Shown here: positions 37,010 through 46,005 of the stretch, piece after piece
Position numbering within the stretch: position 1 is the first letter of the stretch
How the letters are laid out: each line of letters opens with the position of its first letter
Assembly: GCF_007744075.1 (NCBI RefSeq)
Contig: NZ_CP036266.1
Span: 62,001 to 126,000, forward strand
Source of the DNA: Gimesia chilikensis
GTDB taxonomy: Bacteria; Planctomycetota; Planctomycetia; Planctomycetales; Planctomycetaceae
DNA: 64,000 nt
Reading direction: 5' to 3'
Made by a program: the position numbers and the translations under genes
The notes under the pieces: generated by a model
Database searches by the model: none
What the model was told of the DNA's origin: nothing
What the model saw: only the letters and a program-made list of their open reading frames with translations

Positions 37010-37477
37010 ATGGGTTGCATAGTGCGAATACAGTATCGACAGAAACAGGATTACTCAGCGGTGACTCGGCCGAAGCTGTGTTGGCGTCGGGGATTCACGC
37101 TGATTGAAATGATGGTCTCGGGAGTTCTGCTGACTACCGTTTTCATGATTGTGGTGCCCTCGATTTACTGGGTCCATCGCGAACAGAGACAGTCCGAGCA
37201 GAGACAGGTCGCGCTGGTCGAAGTGGAAAACCTGATGGAACGGACCGCGGCTCTGCCATTTCCGGAGATGACCCAGGCGACAGTCGACAAGTTCGCACTC
37301 TCGGAGAGTGCCTTGCAGCAACTCCCTGACGCCGACCTGAAGATTCGCATCCAGGAGACGAAAGATTTACCGCTGATGAAAAAAATTCAGATTCAGCTGG
37401 GCTGGCGTGATCAGCGTGGTCTCATCCAGCAGCCTGTACGCTTAACTTCCTGGGTCTCCCCAAAGGGTAAGCAGTAA
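37010..37477 (+). CDS. Pseudopilin-like protein (prepilin N-methylation motif)
   Basis: This 155-aa protein has the prepilin motif RRG28-FTLIE33 and a following hydrophobic helix (MMVSGVLLTTVFMIVVPSIY). The leader is basic and about 28 residues long. It is a minor pseudopilin candidate of the GspI or GspH type. A prepilin peptidase would cleave after Gly28 and methylate Phe29. No peptidase gene is in the window. Its stop overlaps the start of the next gene. Confidence 0.85.
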   Translation: MGCIVRIQYRQKQDYSAVTRPKLCWRRGFTLIEMMVSGVLLTTVFMIVVPSIYWVHREQRQSEQRQVALVEVENLMERTAALPFPEMTQATVDKFALSESALQQLPDADLKIRIQETKDLPLMKKIQIQLGWRDQRGLIQQPVRLTSWVSPKGKQ

Positions 37478-38094
37478 TGCGACGACGTGGATTTATGATC
37501 TCGATCAGGCAGCACGGCATTCCCCCCGGAATATCCCTGGTGGAAGTCGTCGTGGCCATGGCGATTGCGACTGTGCTCATGGGGCTCAGCATGACCACGC
37601 TGCACACCATCATGCGGGCCGAGCGGGAATCGAGTCAGGCGGTCTGGCTGGGGGCCTCTTTCCAGCGTTTCTCAAGACTGTTCCGTGATGACATTCATGC
37701 TGCAGAATCAGTGCAGCTGGAACCGGAGAAAGTGGCCAACCCGAAAACACTGGTTATCCTGAAGCCGGGTGGGGAACAGATTACCTGGCGGATTGAGGAG
37801 TTCCGCATCGATCGCGTAGTCAGCCGGGAAGGGAAAGTTCTACACGAAGATATGTTCTATGTTCCCGCGGGAAGCGAGGCGCATTTTATCCAGCAGCAGC
37901 GGTTGAATCAGGCAGGCATCAGCATTCGGGAGACCGGTTCACCGGTCCTGCCGGACAAGGAGAGTGGGAACACGCAGGAGAGTCGCCCCCGAGCGGCTCA
38001 CGAACTTGCCGTGCTCTCAACAATTGGTCGTAATTATCGGCTGACACAAATTTCTTTCGAGCAATCGGAAAAAGAAACAAACCAGACAAACTGA
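37477..38094 (+). CDS. Pseudopilin GspJ-like protein
   Basis: This 205-aa protein begins one nucleotide inside the previous stop. It has the variant prepilin motif PPG18-ISLVE23, with Ile in place of the usual Phe, and a hydrophobic helix (VVVAMAIATVLMGLSMTTL). The rest is a beta-rich globular part. Its size and place in the order I-J-K suggest GspJ. The Glu at +5 that recruits partner pilins is present. Confidence 0.75.
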   Translation: MRRRGFMISIRQHGIPPGISLVEVVVAMAIATVLMGLSMTTLHTIMRAERESSQAVWLGASFQRFSRLFRDDIHAAESVQLEPEKVANPKTLVILKPGGEQITWRIEEFRIDRVVSREGKVLHEDMFYVPAGSEAHFIQQQRLNQAGISIRETGSPVLPDKESGNTQESRPRAAHELAVLSTIGRNYRLTQISFEQSEKETNQTN

Positions 38095-38106
38095 CAGGTC
38101 AAACTC

Positions 38107-38520
38107 ATGCAGAATATAGTCAATCGACAGGCTCCTCAGAGCCGACAGGCGACCCGTAAGGGTGCGGTCCTGATTCTGGTGATGGTCTGTCTGCTGATCG
38201 TCACCATGCTGCTGGCTTCCTTATTAAAGTCAGCCCTGATGCAACGTCGGCAGGTCATCCGGGAGCAGCTACGCGTTCAGGCAGAATGGCTGGCTGAGTC
38301 AGCCCTGGAGCGGGCCGTCGAACAGCGATTGAAAAACCCGAACTATAAAGGCGAGGTCTGGGAAATCAGGCCGGAAGATCTGGGGACCCGCTATGCTGCT
38401 TCTGCTGTGATTCAGCTCAAGCCGGCGGAGAAAACAGATCGGCTGTCGATTGAAGCCCGCATCCGCTATCCGGAAGACGAAACGTTCAGCGTCACCCGGA
38501 CCCGAAAAATCATATTATAA
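38107..38520 (+). CDS. PilX/GspK-like minor pilin-type protein
   Basis: This 137-aa protein has a hydrophobic N-terminal helix (GAVLILVMVCLLIVTMLLAS) preceded by basic residues, and a helix rich in Glu/Arg after it (LAESALERAVEQRLKN). That is the pattern of PilX/GspK N-termini (KGxVLIL.M..L...T.LA). It is much shorter than real GspK (about 300 residues), so only the stalk and a small head are left. It completes the run of pilin-like genes. Confidence 0.7.
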   Translation: MQNIVNRQAPQSRQATRKGAVLILVMVCLLIVTMLLASLLKSALMQRRQVIREQLRVQAEWLAESALERAVEQRLKNPNYKGEVWEIRPEDLGTRYAASAVIQLKPAEKTDRLSIEARIRYPEDETFSVTRTRKIIL

Positions 38521-38600
38521 GCGTTACTTTTTCTTTTGAATCGAATGTCATAGATCATGCTTTATAGAACATCATTGAAACTACAATCCGGGGAATTGAA

Positions 38601-39542
38601 ATGAAGAACGAAGTTCCTTTCAGATTTCGCAGCGCCCGTGAACGGCGGCGACCTGGCTTCACCTTGATTGAGCTGCTGGTGGTCATCGCCATTATCGCGG
38701 TTTTAATCGCACTGCTCCTGCCTGCGGTTCAGCAGGCCCGTGAAGCAGCGCGACGGGTTAGCTGCAAGAACAACCTCGTCCAGATCAGCCTGGCGCTGCA
38801 GAATTACGAGATGGCGTACGAAATGCTGCCGGCGGGTGTCTATAACGATACCGGTCCCATCAAAAATGAACCCAAGGGGTATCACATGAACTGGCTGTCA
38901 GGGCTGATGCCGTATCTGGATCAGCCGGCTGTGTTCGAGCACATCGACTTCAAGCAGAGTGTGTATGCGCCCGCCAACAACGACGTCCGCGAAGTGGAGA
39001 TGGTCGTTTTGCATTGTCCCTCCGACCCGATGAACTATTACACGTACGCAAGTTCTGAAGAGGGCGTCCCATTGTTTCAGACCAACTACGGTGCCTGTTA
39101 CAACGGTACTGAAGCACCGCTGGACAGCGAGAATAACGGCGTGATGTTTCTCAACAGCAGTATCCGTTATGACCAGATTACAGACGGCAGTTCCAACACG
39201 ATTTTTGTCGGCGAACACTTCTATACCAAAGACAATCTGGGGTGGTTATCCGGCACCTCCGCAACATTGCGGAATACAAGCTCTATCAATGGGGACAAAC
39301 CGGGGAGAGACAACAGGTACACCCAACCACCCGGGTTGGAGCCGGATTCGGATGCTGATTCTGGGAAAGACAAAGGGGACCCGCTACTGAAGATGGGAGG
39401 CTTTGGCAGCTATCATGCGGGGGGCGCCCATTTCGGATTTGGAGATGGCAGGGTGCAGTTCATTTCAGAGAATATCGACGCGCCGCTGTTGCATCAGCTG
39501 GGAAACCGCGCGGATGGAAAGCTGATGAAAAAAGCGTTCTAA
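38601..39542 (+). CDS. DUF1559 prepilin-like protein (type II secretion G-like)
   Basis: This 313-aa protein has the prepilin motif PGFTLIELLVVIAIIAVLIA and LLPAVQQAREAARR, which is diagnostic for the DUF1559 family found in great numbers in planctomycetes. It is followed by a globular domain with the closing pattern GGFGSYHAGGAHFGFGDG. These proteins are processed like pilins, and their role is unsettled. Here it is adjacent to an E-F-pilin cluster, which supports an actual pseudopilus role for this copy. Confidence 0.9.
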   Translation: MKNEVPFRFRSARERRRPGFTLIELLVVIAIIAVLIALLLPAVQQAREAARRVSCKNNLVQISLALQNYEMAYEMLPAGVYNDTGPIKNEPKGYHMNWLSGLMPYLDQPAVFEHIDFKQSVYAPANNDVREVEMVVLHCPSDPMNYYTYASSEEGVPLFQTNYGACYNGTEAPLDSENNGVMFLNSSIRYDQITDGSSNTIFVGEHFYTKDNLGWLSGTSATLRNTSSINGDKPGRDNRYTQPPGLEPDSDADSGKDKGDPLLKMGGFGSYHAGGAHFGFGDGRVQFISENIDAPLLHQLGNRADGKLMKKAF

Positions 39543-39555
39543 CCCGCCGCGTGCA

Positions 39556-40506
39556 TCAGCCACGGGGATGATACATCTGGTGTACCGCTTTGAGGCGACT
39601 GTGATCCACGTGGGTATAAATCTGGGTCGTGCGGATATTCGCGTGTCCCAGCAGTTCCTGCAGCGCGCGGATCTCGGCGCCGCCGGCCATCATGTGGGTC
39701 GCGAAACTGTGCCGGAGCGTATGCGGGCTGACCTCTTTACTGCAGCCGACCCGGGCCGCGTTTTTCTTGACGATGTTCCAGACCATGATCCGGGAGAGCT
39801 GTTTACCGCCTCGGCCCAGGAACAGTGCCTGCTCTGCCGGGTTGCGTCGGGTCAGATCGGGACGCTCATACTTGAGGTAGGCTTCCACGGCCGCCACCGC
39901 GACCGGGTTCAGTGAAACCATGCGTTCCTTGTTCCCTTTACCTACACAGCGTGCATAGCCTTCCGCCAGTTTGACGGAGTCCAGTGGGAGATTCACAATC
40001 TCACTCACGCGACAGCCGGTCGCATACATCATCGCCAGAATCGCACGGTCGCGGAGCGGATACTTATCGGCGTTGCAGGGAGCCATCAGCAGTTCGTTGA
40101 CTTTCTCAGGGCTCAGGACTTTCGGCAAGTATTTCCAGAGCTTGGGAGAATTCAAGAGATCGGCGACGCTCTCTGCCAGGATTCCTTCCAGAACGAGATA
40201 GCGGAAAAACAGCTTGATTGTCACCAGGTGTCGCGAAACGGTCGTCGCGGCCAGTCGGCGTTTATTGAGGTGTTGCAGATACCCGCTCAGAAACTTCAGA
40301 TCGACCTGGCTCAAGGGGCGGGAGGGCTGACTGCGGTACCAGTCCAGAAACTGCGTGATATCGGAGCGATAGGCAGAGACGGTGTTGGCCGCCATTCCAC
40401 ATTCGGCTTCCAGGTAATTCAGGAACGGTTCCAGATGCACGCCGGGATCGGCCGGTTTGCGAACCTGGAATTTTGAATTTGCCGGCGGTCGCTTTCGGGG
40501 AGGCAT
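39556..40506 (-). CDS. xerD: Tyrosine recombinase of the XerC/XerD group
   Basis: This 316-aa protein starts at MPPRKRPPAN (40506); a longer frame reaches 40557. The N-terminal SAM-like domain carries LEAECGMAANTVSAYRSD. The catalytic core shows YATGCRVSEIVNLPL (Arg), the Lys region VGKGNKERMV, HTLRHSFATHMM (His and Arg) and the Tyr in TTQIYTHVDHSR. Xer proteins resolve chromosome dimers at dif, and XerC/D-like proteins also serve integrons and phages. C versus D cannot be told with certainty. No dif site was recognised nearby. Confidence 0.88.
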   Translation of the reverse strand: MPPRKRPPANSKFQVRKPADPGVHLEPFLNYLEAECGMAANTVSAYRSDITQFLDWYRSQPSRPLSQVDLKFLSGYLQHLNKRRLAATTVSRHLVTIKLFFRYLVLEGILAESVADLLNSPKLWKYLPKVLSPEKVNELLMAPCNADKYPLRDRAILAMMYATGCRVSEIVNLPLDSVKLAEGYARCVGKGNKERMVSLNPVAVAAVEAYLKYERPDLTRRNPAEQALFLGRGGKQLSRIMVWNIVKKNAARVGCSKEVSPHTLRHSFATHMMAGGAEIRALQELLGHANIRTTQIYTHVDHSRLKAVHQMYHPRG

Positions 40507-40646
40507 GCAAGTCCTTCGCTTCAGATGAGTCCAACGTCGCTGCTGCGCAGATGTCACTGTCTGCTACTTCATGTTTAACAGACGGCGCAGCGGGGACCAG
40601 AGGCTTTATCGGAAGGAAGCATCAGATGCCATGAACGCGGGGCCGG

Positions 40647-42914
40647 TTAGCGCAGTCCCAACGGTTGTAGCGGACAGTGGGCGGCGACGAAGGTCTGACC
40701 CTCTTCCATTTCGTCGAATAGCACGGTCACCATGCGTTTGCGGGCAAAACCGCTGATGCCCATGACGGTACCGACTCCGTACCGCGGATGACGCACCCGC
40801 ATGCCCACCGAGAATCCCTGCGGGAGTTCGGCTGCTTCGGGGGTCTGCTTCAACAGGTCAGCCCCGGTCATCAGCAGAGGCTTTTTCTGGGGAGTCGCCG
40901 CCTTCAGTGCCTCGGTGTCGACCTCACCCCGTTTAACAGATTCGACGAAATCATCGAAATGCGAGCGGTGCTCACCCAGGAAATCGGTCATGTCTTTGAC
41001 TTCGACATCGATCTCTTTCAGGAAGTCACTGGTGATCGTTCGCCAGGGACGCCCGCGCAGTGAGCGTTCGCGTGTCTGTGTCAGGTACAGACTCTGTTCG
41101 GCCCGAGTGATGCCTACAAAGAACAGCCGTCGTTCCTCTTCCAGACCATCACGGAGCTCTTCGCGGAGCACTCGCTCGTGAGGAATCAGATTTTGTTCGA
41201 CGCCGATAATAAAGACGACCGGATACTCCAGCCCCTTCGCGGCGTGCAGCGTCATCAGTGTCACCTGTCCCGATTCCGCATCCAGCTGATCGGTGGCACT
41301 GGCGAGAGTACTGACTTCAAGGAACCCCTCCAGCGTCGTCTCGTCACCAAAGATCTGGTCGTACTTCCGGGCGGTGGAGACCAGTTCGTTCACGTTGGCG
41401 ATCCGCTGTTGATCGTCTTCATCCGGACTCTCTTTCCAGCTGTCGATCATCCGGGTGCTGTCGATGACCACTTCCATCAGTTGGGCCACAGACCCGGTGT
41501 CGGCCAGTGAGAATCCGGAGATCATTTTAGCGAACCGGGCAACCATCGTCGCGGCCCGCTTGGACAGCGTCGAACAGTCTGCAGCCTGATGTGCGGCTTC
41601 GAGCAGACTGATTCCTTTCTCGTCGGCCCAGCGGATGAGTTTTCTCTGTGTGGTTTTGCCGATCCCCCGCAGCGGCTTATTCACGATCCGGCCAAACGCC
41701 ACGCGGTCATCCGGATTGTTAATCAGCTTGAGGTACGCCAGCAGGTCTTTGACTTCGGTCCGTTCGTAAAATGCGACACTGCCTGCGAGCTGGTAAGGAA
41801 TTTTATGACGGGCCAGCGCCAGCTCCAGTTCGCGGGAGAGCGAGTTCACGCGGTAAAAGATGGCAAAGTCGGTGTATTCAAATTCGCCCCGGTCGACGGC
41901 GCGGCGGATATGCAGGGCGATCTCTTCCGCCTCCTGTCGCTCGTCATTATAGGTGAGCAGTTCGACCGGTGTTCCCTCCGGGTTCTCGGTGAACAGCGTT
42001 TTGACTTTTCGTCGCTGGTTGTGCACAATCAGGCTGTCGGCGACGCGCAGAATTTCTTTCGTACTGCGAAAGTTCTGCTCGAGCCGAATCGTCTGACAGT
42101 CCGGGAAGTCGCGTTCGAACTGCAGAATGTTTTCGATCTTAGCGCCACGCCAGCCATAGATGGACTGATCCGGATCGCCGGTGACGCACAGATTGCGGGT
42201 ATTCAGTGAGAGTCCCATCACGATCTGATATTGTGCCAGGTTGGTGTCCTGGTACTCGTCTACCAGAATATATTGATAACGTTCATCGAGGGTGGCTCGC
42301 AGTTCGGGCGAACCTTTAAGCAGGCTGGCAACGTGTAGCAACAGATCATCAAAGTCGACGGCGTTCGATTCGAGCAGCAGTCGCTGATAGACGGGGTAGA
42401 CTCGTGCGGCGACCGCCTGCAGATGATCGCCGATCGATTCCTGAAACGCTTCCGCATATCGCTCTGCGGTGATCAGGTCGTTCTTCGCACGGCTGATCAT
42501 GCCTGCCATCGTCGAGGGATTGTAGGCTACCGTGTCGATGTCCAGTTCATTAAGCACGTAACGAATTAGCTGTTGCTGATCGCTCGTGTCAAAAATCGAG
42601 AAGTTACTGTCGAGGCCAACGGCTCTGCCGTAGCGTCTCAGAATGCGGACGCAGAATTTATGGAAGGTCGAGATCTCCACGCGGATGCCGGGGATCAGTT
42701 GCTGGACCCGTTCGCCCATTTCATCCGAGGCTTTATTGGTGAAGGTGATTCCTAATATCTGATTCGCGGGCACGCCTGCCTGGATCAGCGAGGCAATCCG
42801 GTGAGTAATCACGCGCGTCTTTCCCGAACCGGGTCCAGCCAGTACCAGCAGTGGTCCCTGGTGATGGCTGACGGCAGCGTATTGTTCCGGTGTGAGGACC
42901 TGCTGAAAATCCAA
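40647..42914 (-). CDS. pcrA: UvrD/PcrA-type ATP-dependent DNA helicase
   Basis: This 755-aa superfamily 1A helicase has Walker A G27-PGSGKT, motif II LVDEYQDTNLAQY, motif III GDPDQSIYGWRGA, motif IV QNFRSTKEIL, motif V/VI MTLHAAKGLEYPVVF and VGITRAEQSLYLT. The C-terminal 60 residues (GMRVRHPRYGVGTV and onward) form the Tudor-like domain that contacts RNA polymerase in PcrA. It unwinds DNA 3' to 5' in repair and replication restart. Length and motifs are complete. Confidence 0.93.
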   Translation of the reverse strand: MDFQQVLTPEQYAAVSHHQGPLLVLAGPGSGKTRVITHRIASLIQAGVPANQILGITFTNKASDEMGERVQQLIPGIRVEISTFHKFCVRILRRYGRAVGLDSNFSIFDTSDQQQLIRYVLNELDIDTVAYNPSTMAGMISRAKNDLITAERYAEAFQESIGDHLQAVAARVYPVYQRLLLESNAVDFDDLLLHVASLLKGSPELRATLDERYQYILVDEYQDTNLAQYQIVMGLSLNTRNLCVTGDPDQSIYGWRGAKIENILQFERDFPDCQTIRLEQNFRSTKEILRVADSLIVHNQRRKVKTLFTENPEGTPVELLTYNDERQEAEEIALHIRRAVDRGEFEYTDFAIFYRVNSLSRELELALARHKIPYQLAGSVAFYERTEVKDLLAYLKLINNPDDRVAFGRIVNKPLRGIGKTTQRKLIRWADEKGISLLEAAHQAADCSTLSKRAATMVARFAKMISGFSLADTGSVAQLMEVVIDSTRMIDSWKESPDEDDQQRIANVNELVSTARKYDQIFGDETTLEGFLEVSTLASATDQLDAESGQVTLMTLHAAKGLEYPVVFIIGVEQNLIPHERVLREELRDGLEEERRLFFVGITRAEQSLYLTQTRERSLRGRPWRTITSDFLKEIDVEVKDMTDFLGEHRSHFDDFVESVKRGEVDTEALKAATPQKKPLLMTGADLLKQTPEAAELPQGFSVGMRVRHPRYGVGTVMGISGFARKRMVTVLFDEMEEGQTFVAAHCPLQPLGLR

Positions 42915-43572
42915 GTCAAAATCCTTTTCAAGCGAAGCTGAATGGTTCCGTTTCTGAAATCATCAATGTAAGGGCAGGGGGCTCAAATTCCAAATCGAAC
43001 CGTCAGTGATTCCCAGTTTTCACACTGAGAAAGAGTCTGTTTCGAGAGCAATTTGACATCTAATGCAAAAAATGCTTGAGAAATCAGGCCAGATTTAGAA
43101 ATAATAGTGAACTTTCGTACGTTTTGTTAATGTTGTGAGTTCAAGGTGCTTTGGTTGATTGCACAATATTTGCGGGTCTACTAGACTGCGCTAAGATGGA
43201 ATGATGATCTGGATCTCTCCTGAGTTAAAGCAGAATCAACCTCAGACTCTAACGATTTCAGGGACTGGGGAATATGCCCGGAGTTTTCAGCTCAAATTCG
43301 CTCCAATAAAAAACGCCAGATTTCGATCTGCGGAACATTCTATTTCTGGAAATTGCTTCCAGACAGGGTTTTGCAGGTTATGAAGCTGGTTTAGTTGAAT
43401 GCCGGTTGGGATGTAGGAATTCAACACACTCCTGACCGGTAAATGACGATAAATTATTTTACAACGGTAGTTTCCACCACCACACGAGAGAACGCGGGCC
43501 TGACAGGCCCTGTTTCCGTTTAACGGTGGCCACCGTGATTCGAGTCCTTTTGCCGATGGAGTGCGATCAGAC
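42915..43572. other. Long leader/promoter region of the 750-aa gene
   Basis: These roughly 650 bp lie between the divergent helicase and the codon-biased exported protein. A plausible plus-strand promoter is TTGCGG with TAAGAT near 43170-43197 (spacer 16), followed by a leader of more than 350 nt. A stable hairpin GGGCCT-GAC-AGGCCC lies near 43497-43512 about 60 nt upstream of the ATG. No gene was found. The long leader fits post-transcriptional control, which is inference. Confidence 0.35.
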
Positions 43573-45825
43573 ATGCTTCTCAAGGAATTCAAGCCAGCCA
43601 GAAAAAGCTCGCTTTATTATGGTATGGTCAGTTTTGCTGTACTGGGTATCGCCAGCCTCGCGCTGGTTGTCACAACCACTCTGGCTGTTGAAGATAAGAA
43701 GCCAGAAAAAGCGGATGTCGGACTGCAAGGCATCTTGCCAGCCGAAGTTCCTGAAGGAATTTCCGAGGCCCCCGAAGGTCTCGAGGGAAAATGGGCCAAG
43801 TGGAGCACACAGGTTTCTGACCTGCTTGTAAAACTCTACGAATCGGACCTGCCCGTTGCACAGCAGCAGGCAACTCTGAAGAGCCTGCAGGCGAAGATCG
43901 ACGAAGCCAAGGGTCAGCCGGCCCTGGCTGAATACGCCAGCAGCCTGCAGCGTCGCGTTGATATCGCTGATGCCGCTCTGAAAACTTTGAACGTCAACAT
44001 CGCAACGATCAAAGCAGCCCAGATGAAAGCCAGGCAGAACCAGGTTGCAGCTGCTGCTACAGCACTCAAAAAATACCTGGGTACTCTGCAGAATGGAAAT
44101 GGCTGGGTCGACTACCTGCAGCTGAACCAGTTGCAGAAAGAGCTGAAAAACAGCTACTCTGAAGTCGAACTGATGGATCTGCTCAAGGCTCTGAAAACCA
44201 AATTCCAGAACCGGGGTGCTCTTGAAGATGCCGAACAGCGGAAGTTCTTCAACCGTGCTCAGTTCAAGGACCTGGAAAAATCGATCAACGCTTTCCTGGC
44301 AGAAGCCAAGCCAGGCAAAACCCAGATCAACAAAGGCAAGATTCGCGAACAACTCGCTGCCCTGGTTGAAAACCTGGAAGAATACGAAGTCACCCAGAAC
44401 AGCAAGTATGCTTTCGAAGCCCGTAAAGCATACGCTCTGCTGCGTGAAGAACTGGAAGGTGGTCTGGAGCCGCTGACGACTGCTCTGCGGAATAACTACT
44501 TCAACTACAACCTGCGGGTTATGGTCGCTGAAGACTTCATGAACCGACTGATCAAAGACAGCACCTGCGAAACCGGTCCTGTTGTTGACTGTATCCTCGG
44601 TGCTTATGTTACCGGAAACCAGGCGACGACCACTGAAGTTGGCGTTGACTTCCAACCCAGCGATGCGACTCTGCGTTTCGCTCTGACTCTGAACGGTGTC
44701 ACCAACAGTGAAACCTCCGGTCAGACCAGCCAGGCTACGATCTACACCTCTGGGCACCACCAGTTCTGGGGTGCAAAGGATATTAACTTCAACGGTGACC
44801 TGTTCACAACACAGCCCGCCTGGGTTGATGTGCAGGCCAATAACACCACTGTGGGTGCTTCCACCAAGCTGGATGGCATCCCGCTGCTGGCTGGCCTGGG
44901 ACGCAAAATGGCATACCGCCGCACTGAAGAACTGCGTCCTGAAGCAGAAGCCATCGCTGCTCAGCGTGTTCGCGATCGGGTTCGTCCCCGCTTCGACGAA
45001 GAAGTTGACGAACGCATCACCAAAGCCAACGAGGAAGTCGGTCAGAAGTTCAACAAGCGTCTGCGTGACAACGGCCTGTTCCCGTCTGCCCGCAGCTATG
45101 CGTCTACCGATACTCATCTTTATGTCCGCACCCGTCTGATGGATACCGGAGAACTGGCCGCTAACTCGCCGCCACTCTCGATCGCTTCCGACGAGAGCGT
45201 TGTCCTGCAGATGCACGAATCGCTGATGAACAACAGCCTCTCCCGGATGAACCTGGAAGGCCGGAAAATCTCCGATCAGGATCTGATCACCGAGTTTGAA
45301 AAATCGATCGCCGATGTTCTGGGCCGCAAGGTCAAGCTGCAGCGTCCACCCGTTGATCCTGACAAAGGTCCCAACATTCTGGCATTCGATGATCATGATC
45401 CGATCCGGGTTAAGATCAGTGATAACACACTCAACCTGATTTTACGCTGTGGGTTTGAGCAGAAAGGCGAAACCGCCGTTCCGACTCAGGAAATCACTGT
45501 ACCTCTCAGCTTCAAAGTTGAAGGCAATAAGATTTCCATCACACGGGGAACCATCAAATCGTCTCCCGTTGAGCGGCCCAAGAGCGTTGCTTCTCAGATC
45601 GCCCGCTCTGGCGTGGTTCGCAACAAAATGGAAAAGGCATTTCCGGATCGTGTTGAAGACGCACAGATTAAGGCCAAACTGGAAAACCGGACCGTTTATC
45701 TGCACATCAAAGATATTGTTGCCAACGATGGCTGGTTGACCCTGACCATCGGTAACGACCTGACCGTGGAGAAAAACGAGACAGAACTGCCACCACCAGT
45801 TGAGAAAACCGCTTCGGTTAAATAA
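43573..45825 (+). CDS. Highly codon-biased exported protein (750 aa), unknown
   Basis: The start ATG 43573 (MLLKEFKPAR) is preferred over GTG 43561. A hydrophobic helix at about residues 17-40 (MVSFAVLGIASLALVVTT) acts as signal or anchor. Residues about 70-330 are mainly helical, with Lys/Glu/Gln-rich stretches that look like coiled coil. A middle beta part follows, then a helical arginine-rich segment (QRVRDRVRPRFDEEVDERI) and a C-terminal beta domain. Codon use (CTG, GAA, AAC, GGT and CGT preferred) is unlike most neighbours and indicates strong expression. A perfect terminator lies just downstream. I do not recognise the family. Confidence 0.75.
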   Translation: MLLKEFKPARKSSLYYGMVSFAVLGIASLALVVTTTLAVEDKKPEKADVGLQGILPAEVPEGISEAPEGLEGKWAKWSTQVSDLLVKLYESDLPVAQQQATLKSLQAKIDEAKGQPALAEYASSLQRRVDIADAALKTLNVNIATIKAAQMKARQNQVAAAATALKKYLGTLQNGNGWVDYLQLNQLQKELKNSYSEVELMDLLKALKTKFQNRGALEDAEQRKFFNRAQFKDLEKSINAFLAEAKPGKTQINKGKIREQLAALVENLEEYEVTQNSKYAFEARKAYALLREELEGGLEPLTTALRNNYFNYNLRVMVAEDFMNRLIKDSTCETGPVVDCILGAYVTGNQATTTEVGVDFQPSDATLRFALTLNGVTNSETSGQTSQATIYTSGHHQFWGAKDINFNGDLFTTQPAWVDVQANNTTVGASTKLDGIPLLAGLGRKMAYRRTEELRPEAEAIAAQRVRDRVRPRFDEEVDERITKANEEVGQKFNKRLRDNGLFPSARSYASTDTHLYVRTRLMDTGELAANSPPLSIASDESVVLQMHESLMNNSLSRMNLEGRKISDQDLITEFEKSIADVLGRKVKLQRPPVDPDKGPNILAFDDHDPIRVKISDNTLNLILRCGFEQKGETAVPTQEITVPLSFKVEGNKISITRGTIKSSPVERPKSVASQIARSGVVRNKMEKAFPDRVEDAQIKAKLENRTVYLHIKDIVANDGWLTLTIGNDLTVEKNETELPPPVEKTASVK

Positions 45826-45857
45826 ACCATCGGTTTTCCACTGAGTTGAATTTAAGC

Positions 45858-45893
45858 CGGGAGGCGAATCATCTGGTTCGCCTCCCGTTTTTT
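45858..45893 (+). terminator. Rho-independent terminator
   Basis: An 11-bp perfect stem (CGGGAGGCGAA with TTCGCCTCCCG), an 8-nt loop and a TTTTTT run follow 32 nt after the stop of the 750-aa gene. It should also reduce readthrough into the convergent topoisomerase gene. Confidence 0.88.
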
Positions 45894-46005
45894 GTGCGCG
45901 ATACTCAATGCACAACTGCTGACCCGGGAAGACAAATTCTCTTGAGACCGATCAGTAGTATCGGCAGGGGCGCGAAGCGATCAAGGCCGGATTACGGACT
46001 TTCGA

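Noticed and set aside
43567-45396. A 609-codon open frame on the minus strand of the 750-aa gene
   Set aside because: It is antisense to a strongly codon-biased gene with signal peptide and terminator. Such bias keeps the opposite frame open, and its composition is not protein-like.
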